Source of the DNA: Kiritimatiellia bacterium | GTDB taxonomy: Bacteria > Verrucomicrobiota > Kiritimatiellia > SS1-B-03-39 > UBA6053 | NCBI GenBank assembly: GCA_029936175.1 | Contig: JAPYUI010000015.1 | Span: forward strand, 9,815-43,758 | Length of the DNA stretch: 33,944 nucleotides | Reading direction: 5' to 3' | Part shown: in pieces, positions 1 through 8,260 of the stretch | Numbering within the stretch: position 1 is the stretch's first letter | Layout of the letters: every line of letters starts with the position of its first letter | Made by a program: the position numbers and the translations under genes | The notes under the pieces: generated by a model | Told to the model about the DNA's origin: nothing | Seen by the model: the letters and a program-made list of their open reading frames with translations, nothing else | Databases searched by the model: none

Positions 1-460
1 CCGTTGCCTCGGGAGATATCCAGCTTCCACCCTGGGCAGCCATCTTTTCGCGGGCAGCGAGCACCCAGTCGAGCTCGGCGCTGTCCACGAGGGCCGGTCG
101 TGCATCAGGCGGGCGCACGGGCAAGGAAGAGCTGCGCCGGGCTTCGAGGCGCTGGCGGGCCGTCAGGCGCGGGGCGGCCACGGGTACTTCTGCCGGTGCC
201 GCTTCCGGCAGGGCTTCATCCGCCGCATCACTCAGGGTGATTACGGACGCACCCACGCGGACCATGTCCCCTTCAACACCCAGGATGCTGCGGACGTATC
301 CCGTCGATGCAGCACACAGGTCTTCCGCTGACTTGGTCGATTCCAGGCTGCAGAGCACATCACCCGGCCGAACCTGTTGGCCCAACTGCACGCTCACGGA
401 GGCGAGCAGCACCTCGTCCTCGTTCGCGTTTATGCGGGGAATTTGAATGTCGGTTATCAT
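1..460 (-). CDS. Lipoyl-domain protein, 3' end cut by window edge; possible lipoyl-acyltransferase fusion
   Basis: This partial gene is missing from the ORF track. I translated it from the ATG at 460, which overlaps the E1 beta stop as ATGA, and 153 codons remain open to the window edge. Residues 1-76 form a biotinyl/lipoyl domain: the hairpin motif ESTKSAED places the modified lysine at about K43, followed by GYVRSILGVEGDMVRVG, the usual second half of the fold. After a linker (79-97) there is a charged, probably helical stretch (98-141), then GGSWISPEAT at the edge. It does not resemble the peripheral-subunit-binding motif of a normal E2. WISPEAT is the kind of sequence that opens a left-handed beta-helix (hexapeptide) acyltransferase, but only one coil is visible, so that is inference. 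The adjacent E1 alpha/beta genes suggest it receives an acyl group on the lipoyl arm. Confidence 0.85.
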   Translation of the reverse strand, partial: MITDIQIPRINANEDEVLLASVSVQLGQQVRPGDVLCSLESTKSAEDLCAASTGYVRSILGVEGDMVRVGASVITLSDAADEALPEAAPAEVPVAAPRLTARQRLEARRSSSLPVRPPDARPALVDSAELDWVLAAREKMAAQGGSWISPEAT

Positions 461-1443
461 ACGTGATACCGGTCGACGGTACGGATGACCGCATCGATGA
501 CGTCCTGCTTCTGGGGGAGCACCTGCTCCTCGAGGCCACGGGCTGCGGGAATGGGCAGGCTGCGCGCACCAACCCGCTCGGGGGGTGCTTCCAGTGAAAT
601 GTCACTCAGGCCGGCGATGACTTCTGCCCCCCAGCCGTGTGCTTCGATGCCCTCTTCGACAACAACCACGCGGCGGGTTGTCATTACCGATACCCGCAGG
701 GGCTCGAAGTCGATGGGCGAAACTTGGTGGACCATGAGAATCTCACCATTCAGCTCCTCCTCCTCATGGAGATAGGCCACCGCCTCGAGCACGAGGGAAA
801 GGTTATCCCCATAGGTGATAATACTGAAATCAGGCCGGCCCCCGCCAATGGTAAGGGTCGGGACCTGTGCATCGCTTTTTCGCATGTCCAGCTCGCCCGG
901 TTCAATGGCCTGGCGCGCATACAACAACTTGTTCTCCACGAAGAGGACCGGCGTATCGATTTCCTCAATCGCAATCCGCAACAAGGCCCCGGCATCAAGG
1001 GCCTGCGAAGCCGCCAGCACAGTCAACCCCGGCACCCCGAGGAAATGTTTTTCCAGGGTCTGACTATGAGTCGGCCCGTACCCGCGGCGGCCACCCATGG
1101 GGGTACGGACCACGATCGGCACAGCGAGGTCCCGGTTGTACATCCAGGTCATTTTCGCCGCCTGGTTCACCAGTTGGTCGGCAATCAAGGTGATAAAATC
1201 ACCGAACATGATCTCGACTACCGGGCGATAACCCTGTAGCGCCAACCCGGTTCCCAGGCCAACGATTGACGCCTCGCTGATGGGCGTCGTGATCACCTGG
1301 TCGGGGAAGGCTGTTGAGAGACCCTTGGACACCTTGAAGGCTCCGCCGTACGGGTCGAGTACATCTTCACCGATGAACAGTACGTCCGACCGCTCCGCCA
1401 TCACCGCGTGGAGGGACTGGTTCAGTTGTTCGAGAACACGCAT
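457..1443 (-). CDS. 2-oxoacid dehydrogenase E1 component, beta subunit
   Basis: This 328-residue protein is the normal length for the E1 beta subunit of pyruvate, acetoin or branched-chain 2-oxoacid dehydrogenases. The beta subunit completes the thiamine-diphosphate site and docks E1 to its lipoyl partner. Family signatures are the N-terminal FIGEDV segment, TTPISEASIVGLGTGLAL with the catalytic-region glutamate, the FGDFI...DQLVNQAAK helix, RTPMGGRRGYGPTHSQ, and the C-terminal transketolase-like domain with VVVVEEG and HGWGAEV. It starts 4 nt after the E1 alpha stop and its own stop overlaps the lipoyl-protein start, so the three are translationally linked. Its place downstream of a NeuB-like gene in a sugar-export operon is unusual for a housekeeping complex. 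Substrate specificity cannot be read from the sequence. Confidence 0.93.
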   Translation of the reverse strand: MRVLEQLNQSLHAVMAERSDVLFIGEDVLDPYGGAFKVSKGLSTAFPDQVITTPISEASIVGLGTGLALQGYRPVVEIMFGDFITLIADQLVNQAAKMTWMYNRDLAVPIVVRTPMGGRRGYGPTHSQTLEKHFLGVPGLTVLAASQALDAGALLRIAIEEIDTPVLFVENKLLYARQAIEPGELDMRKSDAQVPTLTIGGGRPDFSIITYGDNLSLVLEAVAYLHEEEELNGEILMVHQVSPIDFEPLRVSVMTTRRVVVVEEGIEAHGWGAEVIAGLSDISLEAPPERVGARSLPIPAARGLEEQVLPQKQDVIDAVIRTVDRYHV

Positions 1444-1447
1444 GACC

Positions 1448-2353
1448 TTACAATTTCATCGCCTCCCCAGCCGCATCGCAGGCGGCCAAGGCACGGCCCA
1501 GGACGTCTCGCACCCAGGCCTCCGCCTCGTCGAGCTGTTCTGCATTCAGGCGCGCGGACTGGATACGCAAGGGGTCCTTCTCCTGGTACGCGCGTACTTC
1601 ATCCTCGTCACGGGTGTCATCACCCTTGCTGTGGGCAGAAAACCGGTAGGTATGCATGACCGCCCAGTGGGGCTTGCGCTCGAGTCGCACCGCCTCGATC
1701 GCGCGGCTGGACCAGACAAGGAGTTCCTCCACATCGGTCGTGTCGATTTCGTCCGCCCGGATGCCGAAAGGCCGGGCGCGGTCGACGATCGAACCGGCCA
1801 CCCCCAGGTGAAGCGGCGTGCTCTGCGCGTAGCGGTTGTTTTCCACCAGGAAGAGGATGGGCAAATCCCAGAGTGCAGCCATGTTTAACGACTCGTACAG
1901 GGTGCCCTCGCCCAGGGCGCCGTCGCCGATACTAACCACCGTGATCCCGTCGCCGCCCTTGAGCTTCTCCCCCATCGCCATACCGCAAGCGATGGGAATG
2001 CCGCCCCCGAGCACCCCGTTGGACTGGAAGCGATCATACTTGATATGCTGGCTACCTCCACGCCCTCCACACACCCCGTTGGCCGTACCCAGTATCTCGC
2101 CGAGCAGGCCATCGAGCGGGCCGCCATACGCGAGATAATGACCGTGGCAGCGATGGTTGCTCACGACGAAGTCGCGCTGGCGATCGAGTTGCCCGACCAG
2201 GGCGACGGCATTGGCTTCCTGGCCGATACAGGTATGCGTGGTACCGCCCACCTTGCCGGCAGAGAACAATTCCAGGATCTTCTCCTCGGTCCGCCGGATA
2301 AGCAGCATATCCCGGTACAGGATCTGCGAAAGATTTTCTGTTGCTACAGGCAT
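1448..2353 (-). CDS. 2-oxoacid dehydrogenase E1 component, alpha subunit
   Basis: This 301-residue protein is the thiamine-diphosphate-binding alpha subunit of an E1 decarboxylase. The cofactor motif is clear: GDGALGEGTLYESLNMAALWDLPILFLVENN, with GDG at 143-145 and the closing NN at 172-173. HTCIGQEANAV (40-50), the SNHRCHGHYLAYGG histidine loop (65-78) and GGRGGSQH (97-103) are also typical of the family. The C-terminal half keeps the TYRFSAHSKGDDTRDEDEV phosphorylation-loop-like stretch. It is slightly shorter than typical E1 alpha (about 320-360). The start lies 5 nt after the NeuB stop with no clear Shine-Dalgarno, suggesting coupled translation. A 2-oxoacid is decarboxylated and the acyl group passed to a lipoyl carrier, here plausibly the product of the last visible gene of the operon. 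Confidence 0.93.
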   Translation of the reverse strand: MPVATENLSQILYRDMLLIRRTEEKILELFSAGKVGGTTHTCIGQEANAVALVGQLDRQRDFVVSNHRCHGHYLAYGGPLDGLLGEILGTANGVCGGRGGSQHIKYDRFQSNGVLGGGIPIACGMAMGEKLKGGDGITVVSIGDGALGEGTLYESLNMAALWDLPILFLVENNRYAQSTPLHLGVAGSIVDRARPFGIRADEIDTTDVEELLVWSSRAIEAVRLERKPHWAVMHTYRFSAHSKGDDTRDEDEVRAYQEKDPLRIQSARLNAEQLDEAEAWVRDVLGRALAACDAAGEAMKL

Positions 2354-2358
2354 GGCAC

Positions 2359-3411
2359 TCAGTCGATGAAGTCTTCCAGTGAAATCTGCTGGCTCTTCGG
2401 GACGGGTTTCTTCAGGGTGCGGCCGAGGAGCTGGGACAGGAACGAGGCCGCCAAGCCCGTGCCCGGTTTCAACAATTCCATGTCCGTAGATGCCAGCAAC
2501 GTGCCCGCGCTCAGGTCACGCGCGGCGACCAGGCTGCGCCGCGCCACCATCGCGATTTCCGCCTCCTTTTCCACCGGCAGCTTAAGACCGGAACCCAGCG
2601 CGGCTTCCACCTTGCGAACGCCCAGCACGAGTTCCCTGAGTTCATCCGGGAGGAGCGAGGCCTGGTGATCCGGCCCGGGCAGGTCGCGATCCAAGGTAAA
2701 ATGCTTTTCGATGACACAGGCCCCCAGGGCGGCCGCCGCAAAGGCCACCTCGTTGCTCGATACGTGATCCGAATATCCAACGGGGACATTAAAGGCTCGG
2801 GCCATGGTGTGCATGGCCCGCAGGTTCACGTCTTCCGGTGCCGCCGGGTAGTTGGATACACATTGCAGGAGGATCAACTCATCCGCTCCTGCATCCCGGA
2901 GCGTGCCCACGGCGGTCTCGACTTCGGCCAGGGTCGCCATCCCCGTGGAGAGGATGATCGGCTTTCCGAAGCGGGCAATATGCTCCAGGAAGGGCAAGGT
3001 CGTGACATCACCGGAGGAGATCTTGAACACCGGCAGGTCCAGCTCATCGTTCAGGAAGGTGGCGCTTTCAAAATCAAAAGGAGTGGAAAGAAAGAGCACG
3101 CCCTTGCTCGCGCAATAGGCCTGGAGCTCGGCGAAGGCATCATAACTCAGCTCCAGGCGGCGCCCCATCTCGACAAAGCTCTCCTCCTCTCCGGTGTTCT
3201 TCTTCTGGTAGTTCGCTTTCGGCGTATAATCGGTGGTGACCTTTTCCGTAATGTAGGTCTGGAACTTGATGGCATCCACGCCGGTGTCGCAGGCCGCGTC
3301 CACGAGTTCCCGGGCGAGCGCGATCTCCCCGTTGTGGTTCCCGCCGGCCTCGGCAATGATAAAGCAGGGATGGCCGGGGCCGATCATGTGCTGGTTGATT
3401 TCAATCGTCAT
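2359..3411 (-). CDS. neuB: NeuB-family N-acylneuraminate/nonulosonate synthase
   Basis: This 350-residue protein belongs to the sialic-acid synthase family, which condenses phosphoenolpyruvate with an aldose such as N-acetylmannosamine or a dideoxy relative to make a nine-carbon 3-deoxy-2-ulosonic acid. Visible motifs are IAEAGGNHNG (19-28), KFQTY (49-53), STPFDFESA, the substrate loop KISSGD, ILSTGMA, CVSNYPAAPEDVNLRAM, GYSDH, IEKHFTLDRDLPGPDHQASL, and a C-terminal SAF/antifreeze-like domain from about residue 280 (RRSLVAARDLSAGTLL). The ATG has GAGGTG about 10 nt upstream. No UDP-GlcNAc 2-epimerase or other standard precursor gene lies beside it, so the substrate is unknown. It could make a legionaminic- or pseudaminic-like sugar or a less usual ulosonic acid. 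Confidence 0.92.
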   Translation of the reverse strand: MTIEINQHMIGPGHPCFIIAEAGGNHNGEIALARELVDAACDTGVDAIKFQTYITEKVTTDYTPKANYQKKNTGEEESFVEMGRRLELSYDAFAELQAYCASKGVLFLSTPFDFESATFLNDELDLPVFKISSGDVTTLPFLEHIARFGKPIILSTGMATLAEVETAVGTLRDAGADELILLQCVSNYPAAPEDVNLRAMHTMARAFNVPVGYSDHVSSNEVAFAAAALGACVIEKHFTLDRDLPGPDHQASLLPDELRELVLGVRKVEAALGSGLKLPVEKEAEIAMVARRSLVAARDLSAGTLLASTDMELLKPGTGLAASFLSQLLGRTLKKPVPKSQQISLEDFID

Positions 3412-3429
3412 GGGAAAAGAACACCTCGT

Positions 3430-4419
3430 TCAGGCATCGTAGCCAAAAATCTTCTCGGCGAGCCCGGTGTACATGGCCGCCTGCTCCAGGGTGACCAGCG
3501 GGATGGCGGCCTCCAGGGTGGGCTGCAACATCACGGCAAGCTCTTCAGCCACGCCTTGCTTGACCCCGGGATAGGGAATCTCAAACGCAACCTTTTCCCA
3601 ACTGAAGGTCCCCTTTCGCATGACGAACAGGTCCTCCATGGGAATGAGACGATAGGCGTTTTCCGGGGTCATCACGTCTATGCCCCAGCGTCCGGCGGAC
3701 TGCCAGTCCGCCTGGTAGCTGAACAGGGCCCCGGACACGGTGCGACCCGCACCGTGGAAACGATCTCCACTGGGATGCCAATCCAGGCCGCCCGTGCGAT
3801 AGGTCTGCCACTCCTCCGGCATCCCGATGAGTGCGTGCGCCATGGAAATAACATGCAGCGAGTTGCTGCAGCCCCAGCGCACATACGAGTCCTCCGGGTT
3901 ATTCCCGAAAGGAATGGAATCCACGAGCTCGGTGACCTGGTAATGACAGGAGGTCACCCCGCCCTCCGCCTTGGCCAGGGCGTGCAGCCTGGCGAAATTG
4001 GGATAGGTCACCCGGTTATAGGCGACCCGCACACGGACACCGGACAAGGATCCGGCGAGGGCGTGCAAACGCTTCGAATAGAGCGAACAGGGCTTTTCCA
4101 CCAGGATATTCGACTGCCCGTGGCGCACGCAGGACTCGACCGCGGGAATGCATTCGTGCTCGGGAAGTGAAAGGACAACGAGGTCAAAAGGTTCCAGGTC
4201 CGGCAGGCGCGCGGTGTATCCGCCGTGCAAGGCGCTAAACCCGTATTCCCCGGCGAGCTTTTCCGCGGTGGCAGCCGAGCGGGAGAGGACGGTGACCTGG
4301 TCGATACCCATGGCCCGGAAGGCCTTGGCGTATTCACCGGCCATCCAGGCGGCTCCCACGAGGAGGACCCGCTTACCTGCATAGTCGCGGTCCTTAATGG
4401 TCTGGAGATTGTCGTACAT
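3430..4419 (-). CDS. Gfo/Idh/MocA-family oxidoreductase (third of three in operon)
   Basis: This is an NAD(P)-dependent sugar oxidoreductase-like protein of 329 residues from the ATG at 4419. The track start at 4440 is a GTG only seven codons upstream, and the sequence does not decide between them. The Rossmann segment KRVLLVGAAWMAGEYAKAF (17-34) is followed by the nucleotide-specificity strand VTVLSRS. VVLSLPEHECIPAVESCV and VEKPCSLYSKRL (108 onward) contain the EKP motif with the canonical lysine. The C-terminal part carries a beta-sheet-domain pattern (SCHYQVTELVDSIPFGNNPEDSYVRWGCSNSLHVISMAHAL). It sits between the SDR gene and neuB. Probable role: oxidation, reduction or epimerisation of a nucleotide-activated or free sugar intermediate. 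The substrate is unknown. Confidence 0.85.
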   Translation of the reverse strand: MYDNLQTIKDRDYAGKRVLLVGAAWMAGEYAKAFRAMGIDQVTVLSRSAATAEKLAGEYGFSALHGGYTARLPDLEPFDLVVLSLPEHECIPAVESCVRHGQSNILVEKPCSLYSKRLHALAGSLSGVRVRVAYNRVTYPNFARLHALAKAEGGVTSCHYQVTELVDSIPFGNNPEDSYVRWGCSNSLHVISMAHALIGMPEEWQTYRTGGLDWHPSGDRFHGAGRTVSGALFSYQADWQSAGRWGIDVMTPENAYRLIPMEDLFVMRKGTFSWEKVAFEIPYPGVKQGVAEELAVMLQPTLEAAIPLVTLEQAAMYTGLAEKIFGYDA

Positions 4420-4466
4420 AGCTTGTTGTTTATCCTGCACGGGGCAGGTGATGTCCTGCGACCGGC

Positions 4467-5282
4467 TTACCAGGCGGTCCAGCCGCCATCGATGACGAGA
4501 TTGTGGCCGTTCACGTAGGACGAGGCATCGGAGGCCAGGTACAACACCGCGCCGGCCATCTCATCCGCCCGCGCCATGCGATGCATCGGGACCCGGTCGC
4601 TGTACTTTTCCGTAAAAGTGCTGTTCTGCCCCGAACCCACCCCACCCGGGGTGATGCAGTTGGTCCGCAAGCCGGTCTCTCCCCAGTACGCCGCAAGGTA
4701 CCGGGTCATGGAGACGACGGCACCCTTCGTGGCCGAGTACGCCATCGGGGTCCGGATCTCCCCTCCCTGCTCCTCGTACCGGGATCCTTCGTAGATCCGC
4801 TGGTCCGGTCCGACCACACCGTAAATGGAACTCACGTTGATGATGCTTCCCCGACCCCGCTCGGCCATCGCGGGTCCCAACTCACGCGTGGTGAGGAAGG
4901 GTGCGGTCATGTTGACCGCAACCATCTGGTTCCAGTCATCGAGCGGGAACGCGTGGTGCTTGGCAAAAATGTTCGGCGGGCGGGCGGCCGCGTTGTTGAG
5001 CAGGACATCCACCGCCCCGAAGCGCTCGTTCAGGGCCGCCGACCACTCGACAATGGATTCCTCGTCCGCGAGGTCCACCGGGGCCGCGAGGTGCTCACCC
5101 GGCAACTCGGCAACAAGCGCCTCGCACGCGTCCTGGTCGATGTCGGCGACCACAACGGTGCCGCCGGATTCCGCGAGGGCACGGCAGTATACCTTCCCGA
5201 GGATGCCGACGCCCCCGGTGACGACGATGACCTTTCCGTCAACGCGGAAGTCGGGTTTAGCTGAGTCGTTTGAATCCGCCAT
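4467..5282 (-). CDS. Short-chain dehydrogenase/reductase (SDR), PtmA/FabG-like
   Basis: The ATG at 5282 gives 271 residues. It has GGAG with 7-nt spacing, and the protein then begins just before the conserved core, so I prefer it to the longer track start. TGGVGILG (22-29) is the NAD(P)-binding motif, LLNNAAARPP follows, NVSSIYG supplies the catalytic serine, and YSATK (182-186) is the YxxxK pair. NCITPGGV and NGHNLVIDGGWTAW are the usual classical-SDR ending. It overlaps the end of the aminotransferase gene by 26 nt. In flagellin-glycan and nonulosonate loci, SDRs in this position oxidise or reduce the sugar. The precise substrate is not visible. Confidence 0.9.
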   Translation of the reverse strand: MADSNDSAKPDFRVDGKVIVVTGGVGILGKVYCRALAESGGTVVVADIDQDACEALVAELPGEHLAAPVDLADEESIVEWSAALNERFGAVDVLLNNAAARPPNIFAKHHAFPLDDWNQMVAVNMTAPFLTTRELGPAMAERGRGSIINVSSIYGVVGPDQRIYEGSRYEEQGGEIRTPMAYSATKGAVVSMTRYLAAYWGETGLRTNCITPGGVGSGQNSTFTEKYSDRVPMHRMARADEMAGAVLYLASDASSYVNGHNLVIDGGWTAW

Positions 5283-6579
5283 GACGTGCTCCATAGGGTA
5301 AGGCTGCATCGAGGGTATTTTCCTCGACATGTTTCTTCAGCGCGGCAAAAACCGGCTCGCTGTCACGCAAAAAGGTATCGACGATCTCGTCTGTATAGGC
5401 AAAGCAGGTGTACACGGCCGGGCAGACCAGGTAACCCGCCTTCAGCATTTCCTGGGCATAAAAGGTCTGGGCGGCCAGGGGATCGCCCCGGTCAAAGGTA
5501 ATCACCGTGAGCGCGGGAATCCCCTGGCTGTGCAGCGGCATGCCGGTCGACGCCGAAAGGGCCTTCCACCCGGCATTCAGCTTTTCCCCCCACGCGGTCA
5601 GGTGGCGGGGTACGTCGTGCTTTTCCATCTTGTCCAGCGTGGCGAGTGCGGCGACAAACCCGATACGCTCGGTCCACAGGGTTGAGCTGATGAAGGTGTC
5701 CTGCGCCGCATCCATGACCGCGTGGCGGCCGATGACCGCGGAGATCGGGTACCCGTTCCCGAGCGCCTTGCCGAACACCGCCATGTCGGGCTCCACCCCG
5801 GTGAGCAGGTGGAATCCCCCAAGGTTCTGGCGGAACCCGGAGGTCACCTCGTCAAAAATCAAGACGGCCCCGATCCGGTCAGCGATGGCCCGGACACCGG
5901 GGAGAAACCCGGGCTCCGGGTCCTGGGAGCGGCGGGGTTCCATGATAATAACCCCGATTTCATCGCCCTGTTCCGCAACCAGGGCCTCCAGCTCGTCCAG
6001 CCGATTATAGGTAAAGGGGATGGCCGATCCCTGCAAACCGCGCGGCACCCCGGTCGGCTCCAGGCCCGGAAGCAGTTGGCCGTCCAGGTTGCTTTCATCC
6101 GCGATATTCGAGGCAATATACCAGTCGCTCCACCCGTGATAGCCACAGAAGGCGACCGTGTCCCGGCCGGTCGCCGCCCGGGCAATGCGCACGGCAATCG
6201 CGCAGGCCTCCCCACCCGTCCGGGCGAATCGGGCCATGTCGGCCCAGGGGTGCAGGCCGACCAGGCGCTCGGCCAGCTCGACCTCCTCGGCGCAGTTGAG
6301 GGTGCACATGGAGCCCTGGTCGACGGCGGCGTGGACGGCGGCATTCACATCGTCGTCCGCGTAGCCGAGCACGCAGGTTCCGACGCCGAGACAGGCGAAG
6401 TCGTAATAATGCTGCTGGTCAAGATCCCAGACTTCACAACCCTTCGCCCGCGCGTAATACGCGGGCCAGAGTCCCGGGAGAAAATTCTCGGGCTTCTTGG
6501 ACAAGAGCTGTCCGCCTCCGGGAATGAGCCCCTTGGCTTTCTCCCAGAGGTGGGCACCGCTATGGTCGGGTGTTTTCAT
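5257..6579 (-). CDS. Class III PLP aminotransferase, glutamate-1-semialdehyde aminomutase-like
   Basis: The ATG at 6579, 4 nt after the methyltransferase stop, gives 440 residues. The track start at 6711 would run 132 nt into the neighbouring gene. Fold type I features are FARTGGEACAIAVRIARAATGRD (118-140), GYHGWSDWY (147-154), LIFDEVTSGFR with D243 for the PLP nitrogen, and FGKALGNGYP with the Schiff-base lysine at K271. It resembles glutamate-1-semialdehyde 2,1-aminomutase, but its context (NeuB-like synthase, sugar oxidoreductases, exporter) argues for amination of a sugar or ulosonic-acid intermediate rather than haem synthesis. The gene overlaps the following SDR by 26 nt. No haem gene is seen nearby, so hemL is an unlikely name. 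Confidence 0.9.
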   Translation of the reverse strand: MKTPDHSGAHLWEKAKGLIPGGGQLLSKKPENFLPGLWPAYYARAKGCEVWDLDQQHYYDFACLGVGTCVLGYADDDVNAAVHAAVDQGSMCTLNCAEEVELAERLVGLHPWADMARFARTGGEACAIAVRIARAATGRDTVAFCGYHGWSDWYIASNIADESNLDGQLLPGLEPTGVPRGLQGSAIPFTYNRLDELEALVAEQGDEIGVIIMEPRRSQDPEPGFLPGVRAIADRIGAVLIFDEVTSGFRQNLGGFHLLTGVEPDMAVFGKALGNGYPISAVIGRHAVMDAAQDTFISSTLWTERIGFVAALATLDKMEKHDVPRHLTAWGEKLNAGWKALSASTGMPLHSQGIPALTVITFDRGDPLAAQTFYAQEMLKAGYLVCPAVYTCFAYTDEIVDTFLRDSEPVFAALKKHVEENTLDAALPYGARHGGFKRLS

Positions 6580-6583
6580 GGGT

Positions 6584-7285
6584 TCAGGACAGGCGCAGGG
6601 CGCAGAAATGCCAGGGCAGAGGTACCGCCCCGGAAAACTGTAGCCGGCGACCCTCATCGGTCCGTTGGGTCCAGGTACCTGCACCTCCCCCGGGCGGCGG
6701 ATCGAGATCAATCCCGATCTCGAAGGGTTTGTACATAACCTCTTTCACACCAAGGCCCAGGCAACGCTCCCTGAAATGATCGGCGTCAAAGATACAAATT
6801 CGGTCCGGGGCACCTTTCACGTAATCCCAGAGATCCATGACCACGTCCATTTGGTGGTCGCTGACCAGCGCGTTAAAGAACAGCCATTCCGAGCTGATAT
6901 GCATCAGGCTCCGCAGGACCGCATCGGTCTCGTCCGCGGAAAAGCGCATCATGGTCTGTATGAAGGTGGTGACCGCACAGGTATTTGCATCCACCCGCTC
7001 CGGGAGATCATAAAAGTCCATCCGTTCGTGGCGGCATCGGGCGGCCAGGTCCTCCGGTAAATGCGCTCGCGCATAATCGAGAAGTTTTTCGTCCAGGTCA
7101 TAACCGGTTATCTGGCATTGGGGCCATCGTTCCAGCATATGTACAAGGTTTGCCCCTCCTCCACAGGCGACATCCGCAATCCGGCGCTCACCCATTTCAC
7201 CGGCACATTCCTCCATGAAATCCAGCAGTCCCCGCGTGCTCTCGTACATCGTGGTGTACTGCCGGGCGTGATAATCATGAACCAT
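6584..7285 (-). CDS. SAM-dependent class I methyltransferase
   Basis: This 233-residue protein has a recognisable class I methyltransferase core: motif I is RIADVACGGGANLVHMLE (35-52) and the ribose-binding acidic strand is ITGYDLDEKLL (59-69). The later HERMDFYDLPE corresponds to the adenine-binding region. The remainder (VTTFIQTMMRFSADETDAVLRSLMHIS, then a Trp/Pro-rich tail) does not point to a known subfamily. Its start overlaps the upstream oxidoreductase by 11 nt and has GGAG 9 nt before the ATG. In an operon that also carries an ABC exporter ATPase with a glycan-recognition-like domain, it may O- or N-methylate the sugar or cap the glycan end. That role is inferred. Confidence 0.85.
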   Translation of the reverse strand: MVHDYHARQYTTMYESTRGLLDFMEECAGEMGERRIADVACGGGANLVHMLERWPQCQITGYDLDEKLLDYARAHLPEDLAARCRHERMDFYDLPERVDANTCAVTTFIQTMMRFSADETDAVLRSLMHISSEWLFFNALVSDHQMDVVMDLWDYVKGAPDRICIFDADHFRERCLGLGVKEVMYKPFEIGIDLDPPPGGGAGTWTQRTDEGRRLQFSGAVPLPWHFCALRLS

Positions 7286-8249
7286 CCTGGATCGCTCCTC
7301 CGTTTGCTTCTGCCTCGTATAACCAACGGAGGATACGGAGATCCTCCGCGAATGAATAAGGATAGGCCCCCTCGCCCTTGGCGGCCTTCACGAAGGCCCC
7401 CAGCTCCTCGACGTAAAAGGACTCCGGCACGTCGCAGGACTCATCGAATTCCTGCCAGCTGTCGTCCTCGGCCCGGTACAGGCGAACGAGGTTACCCGGG
7501 CAGTCCCACTCGATAATGCCCTGCTCAGAAACCAGGCGACCCTCGCGGTAGTATTTGCGGGCGACCACGTCGATCATCATGTGGCCCAGCACGCCGGATT
7601 CAAATTCCATGATAACCTGGTAGACATCATCGATATCGATAGGCAAGTCGGTGCGCTTCCCTTTAAGGGCGGTAATGTTCCGGACGGGGCCGAAAAGCCA
7701 GGTCAACCAGACCAGCTCGAAGGGAACGATCTCGCGTGCGGCCCCGGTCTCCACCTTACCCACGTAATATTCGGACACCTCCTCGTAGGGATGCCAGTCC
7801 GGGAGGTACTCGCCACAATGATAGGTAAAGGCACCGGGTTTGCCGATCGCCTGGTCGTCGAGGAGTTGCTTGAAGCGCTTGATAACCGGGAAAAAGCGAA
7901 GCGTACACGAGGGCGCGCCGACCAGGCCGCTGCCCTCCAGTTGATCGACCAGGCCCTGCATGTCCTCGTCGACCACGCTGGCCTCGGTGAAAAAGTGCAG
8001 ATCCCGTTCCACCGCCAACCGGGCATACCGCATATGCGCATCCGGCGGGGTGGAAATAACCAGGGCATCCGGCCCGGTCGCCAGGCCCTCCTCCACGGTG
8101 GCGAAGGTCGGGATACCATGTTTTTCCACGGTTTCGGCCCGACGGTCCTCGCGCGGGTCAAACCCAACGATATCCGTCTCACCCATCGCCGTGAGGTTAC
8201 GAATCCGGCGTTTACCCATGGATCCGAGTCCAATGATCAAGAATTTCAT
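7275..8249 (-). CDS. Gfo/Idh/MocA-family oxidoreductase lacking the EKP lysine
   Basis: This 324-residue protein begins with a clear dinucleotide-binding fold, FLIIGLGSMGKRRIRNLTAMG (3-23), and the nucleotide-specificity strand DIVGFDPRED. ALVISTPPDAHMRYARLAVERDLHFFTEAS matches the family up to the EKP position, but here it reads EAS (89-91), so the usual lysine is replaced by alanine. The C-terminal half (CTLRFFPVIKRFKQLL, YHCGEYLPDWHPYEEVSEYYV, EIVPFELVWLTWLFGPV) looks like the intact sheet domain. The start has AGGA about 9 nt upstream. The protein may be a binding or non-redox member, or a subfamily with a different acid/base residue. It acts in the same pathway as its two paralogues in the operon. 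Confidence 0.87.
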   Translation of the reverse strand: MKFLIIGLGSMGKRRIRNLTAMGETDIVGFDPREDRRAETVEKHGIPTFATVEEGLATGPDALVISTPPDAHMRYARLAVERDLHFFTEASVVDEDMQGLVDQLEGSGLVGAPSCTLRFFPVIKRFKQLLDDQAIGKPGAFTYHCGEYLPDWHPYEEVSEYYVGKVETGAAREIVPFELVWLTWLFGPVRNITALKGKRTDLPIDIDDVYQVIMEFESGVLGHMMIDVVARKYYREGRLVSEQGIIEWDCPGNLVRLYRAEDDSWQEFDESCDVPESFYVEELGAFVKAAKGEGAYPYSFAEDLRILRWLYEAEANGGAIQDGS

Positions 8250-8260
8250 ATGTGGTGTTC

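Noticed and set aside
2665-4170. 501-residue plus-strand ORF
   Set aside because: It lies opposite the neuB and oxidoreductase genes, has no recognisable domain, and has the composition of an antisense frame in GC-rich DNA.
5257-6579. hemL (glutamate-1-semialdehyde aminomutase for haem synthesis)
   Set aside because: The fold matches, but the operon context is sugar biosynthesis and no haem gene is nearby.
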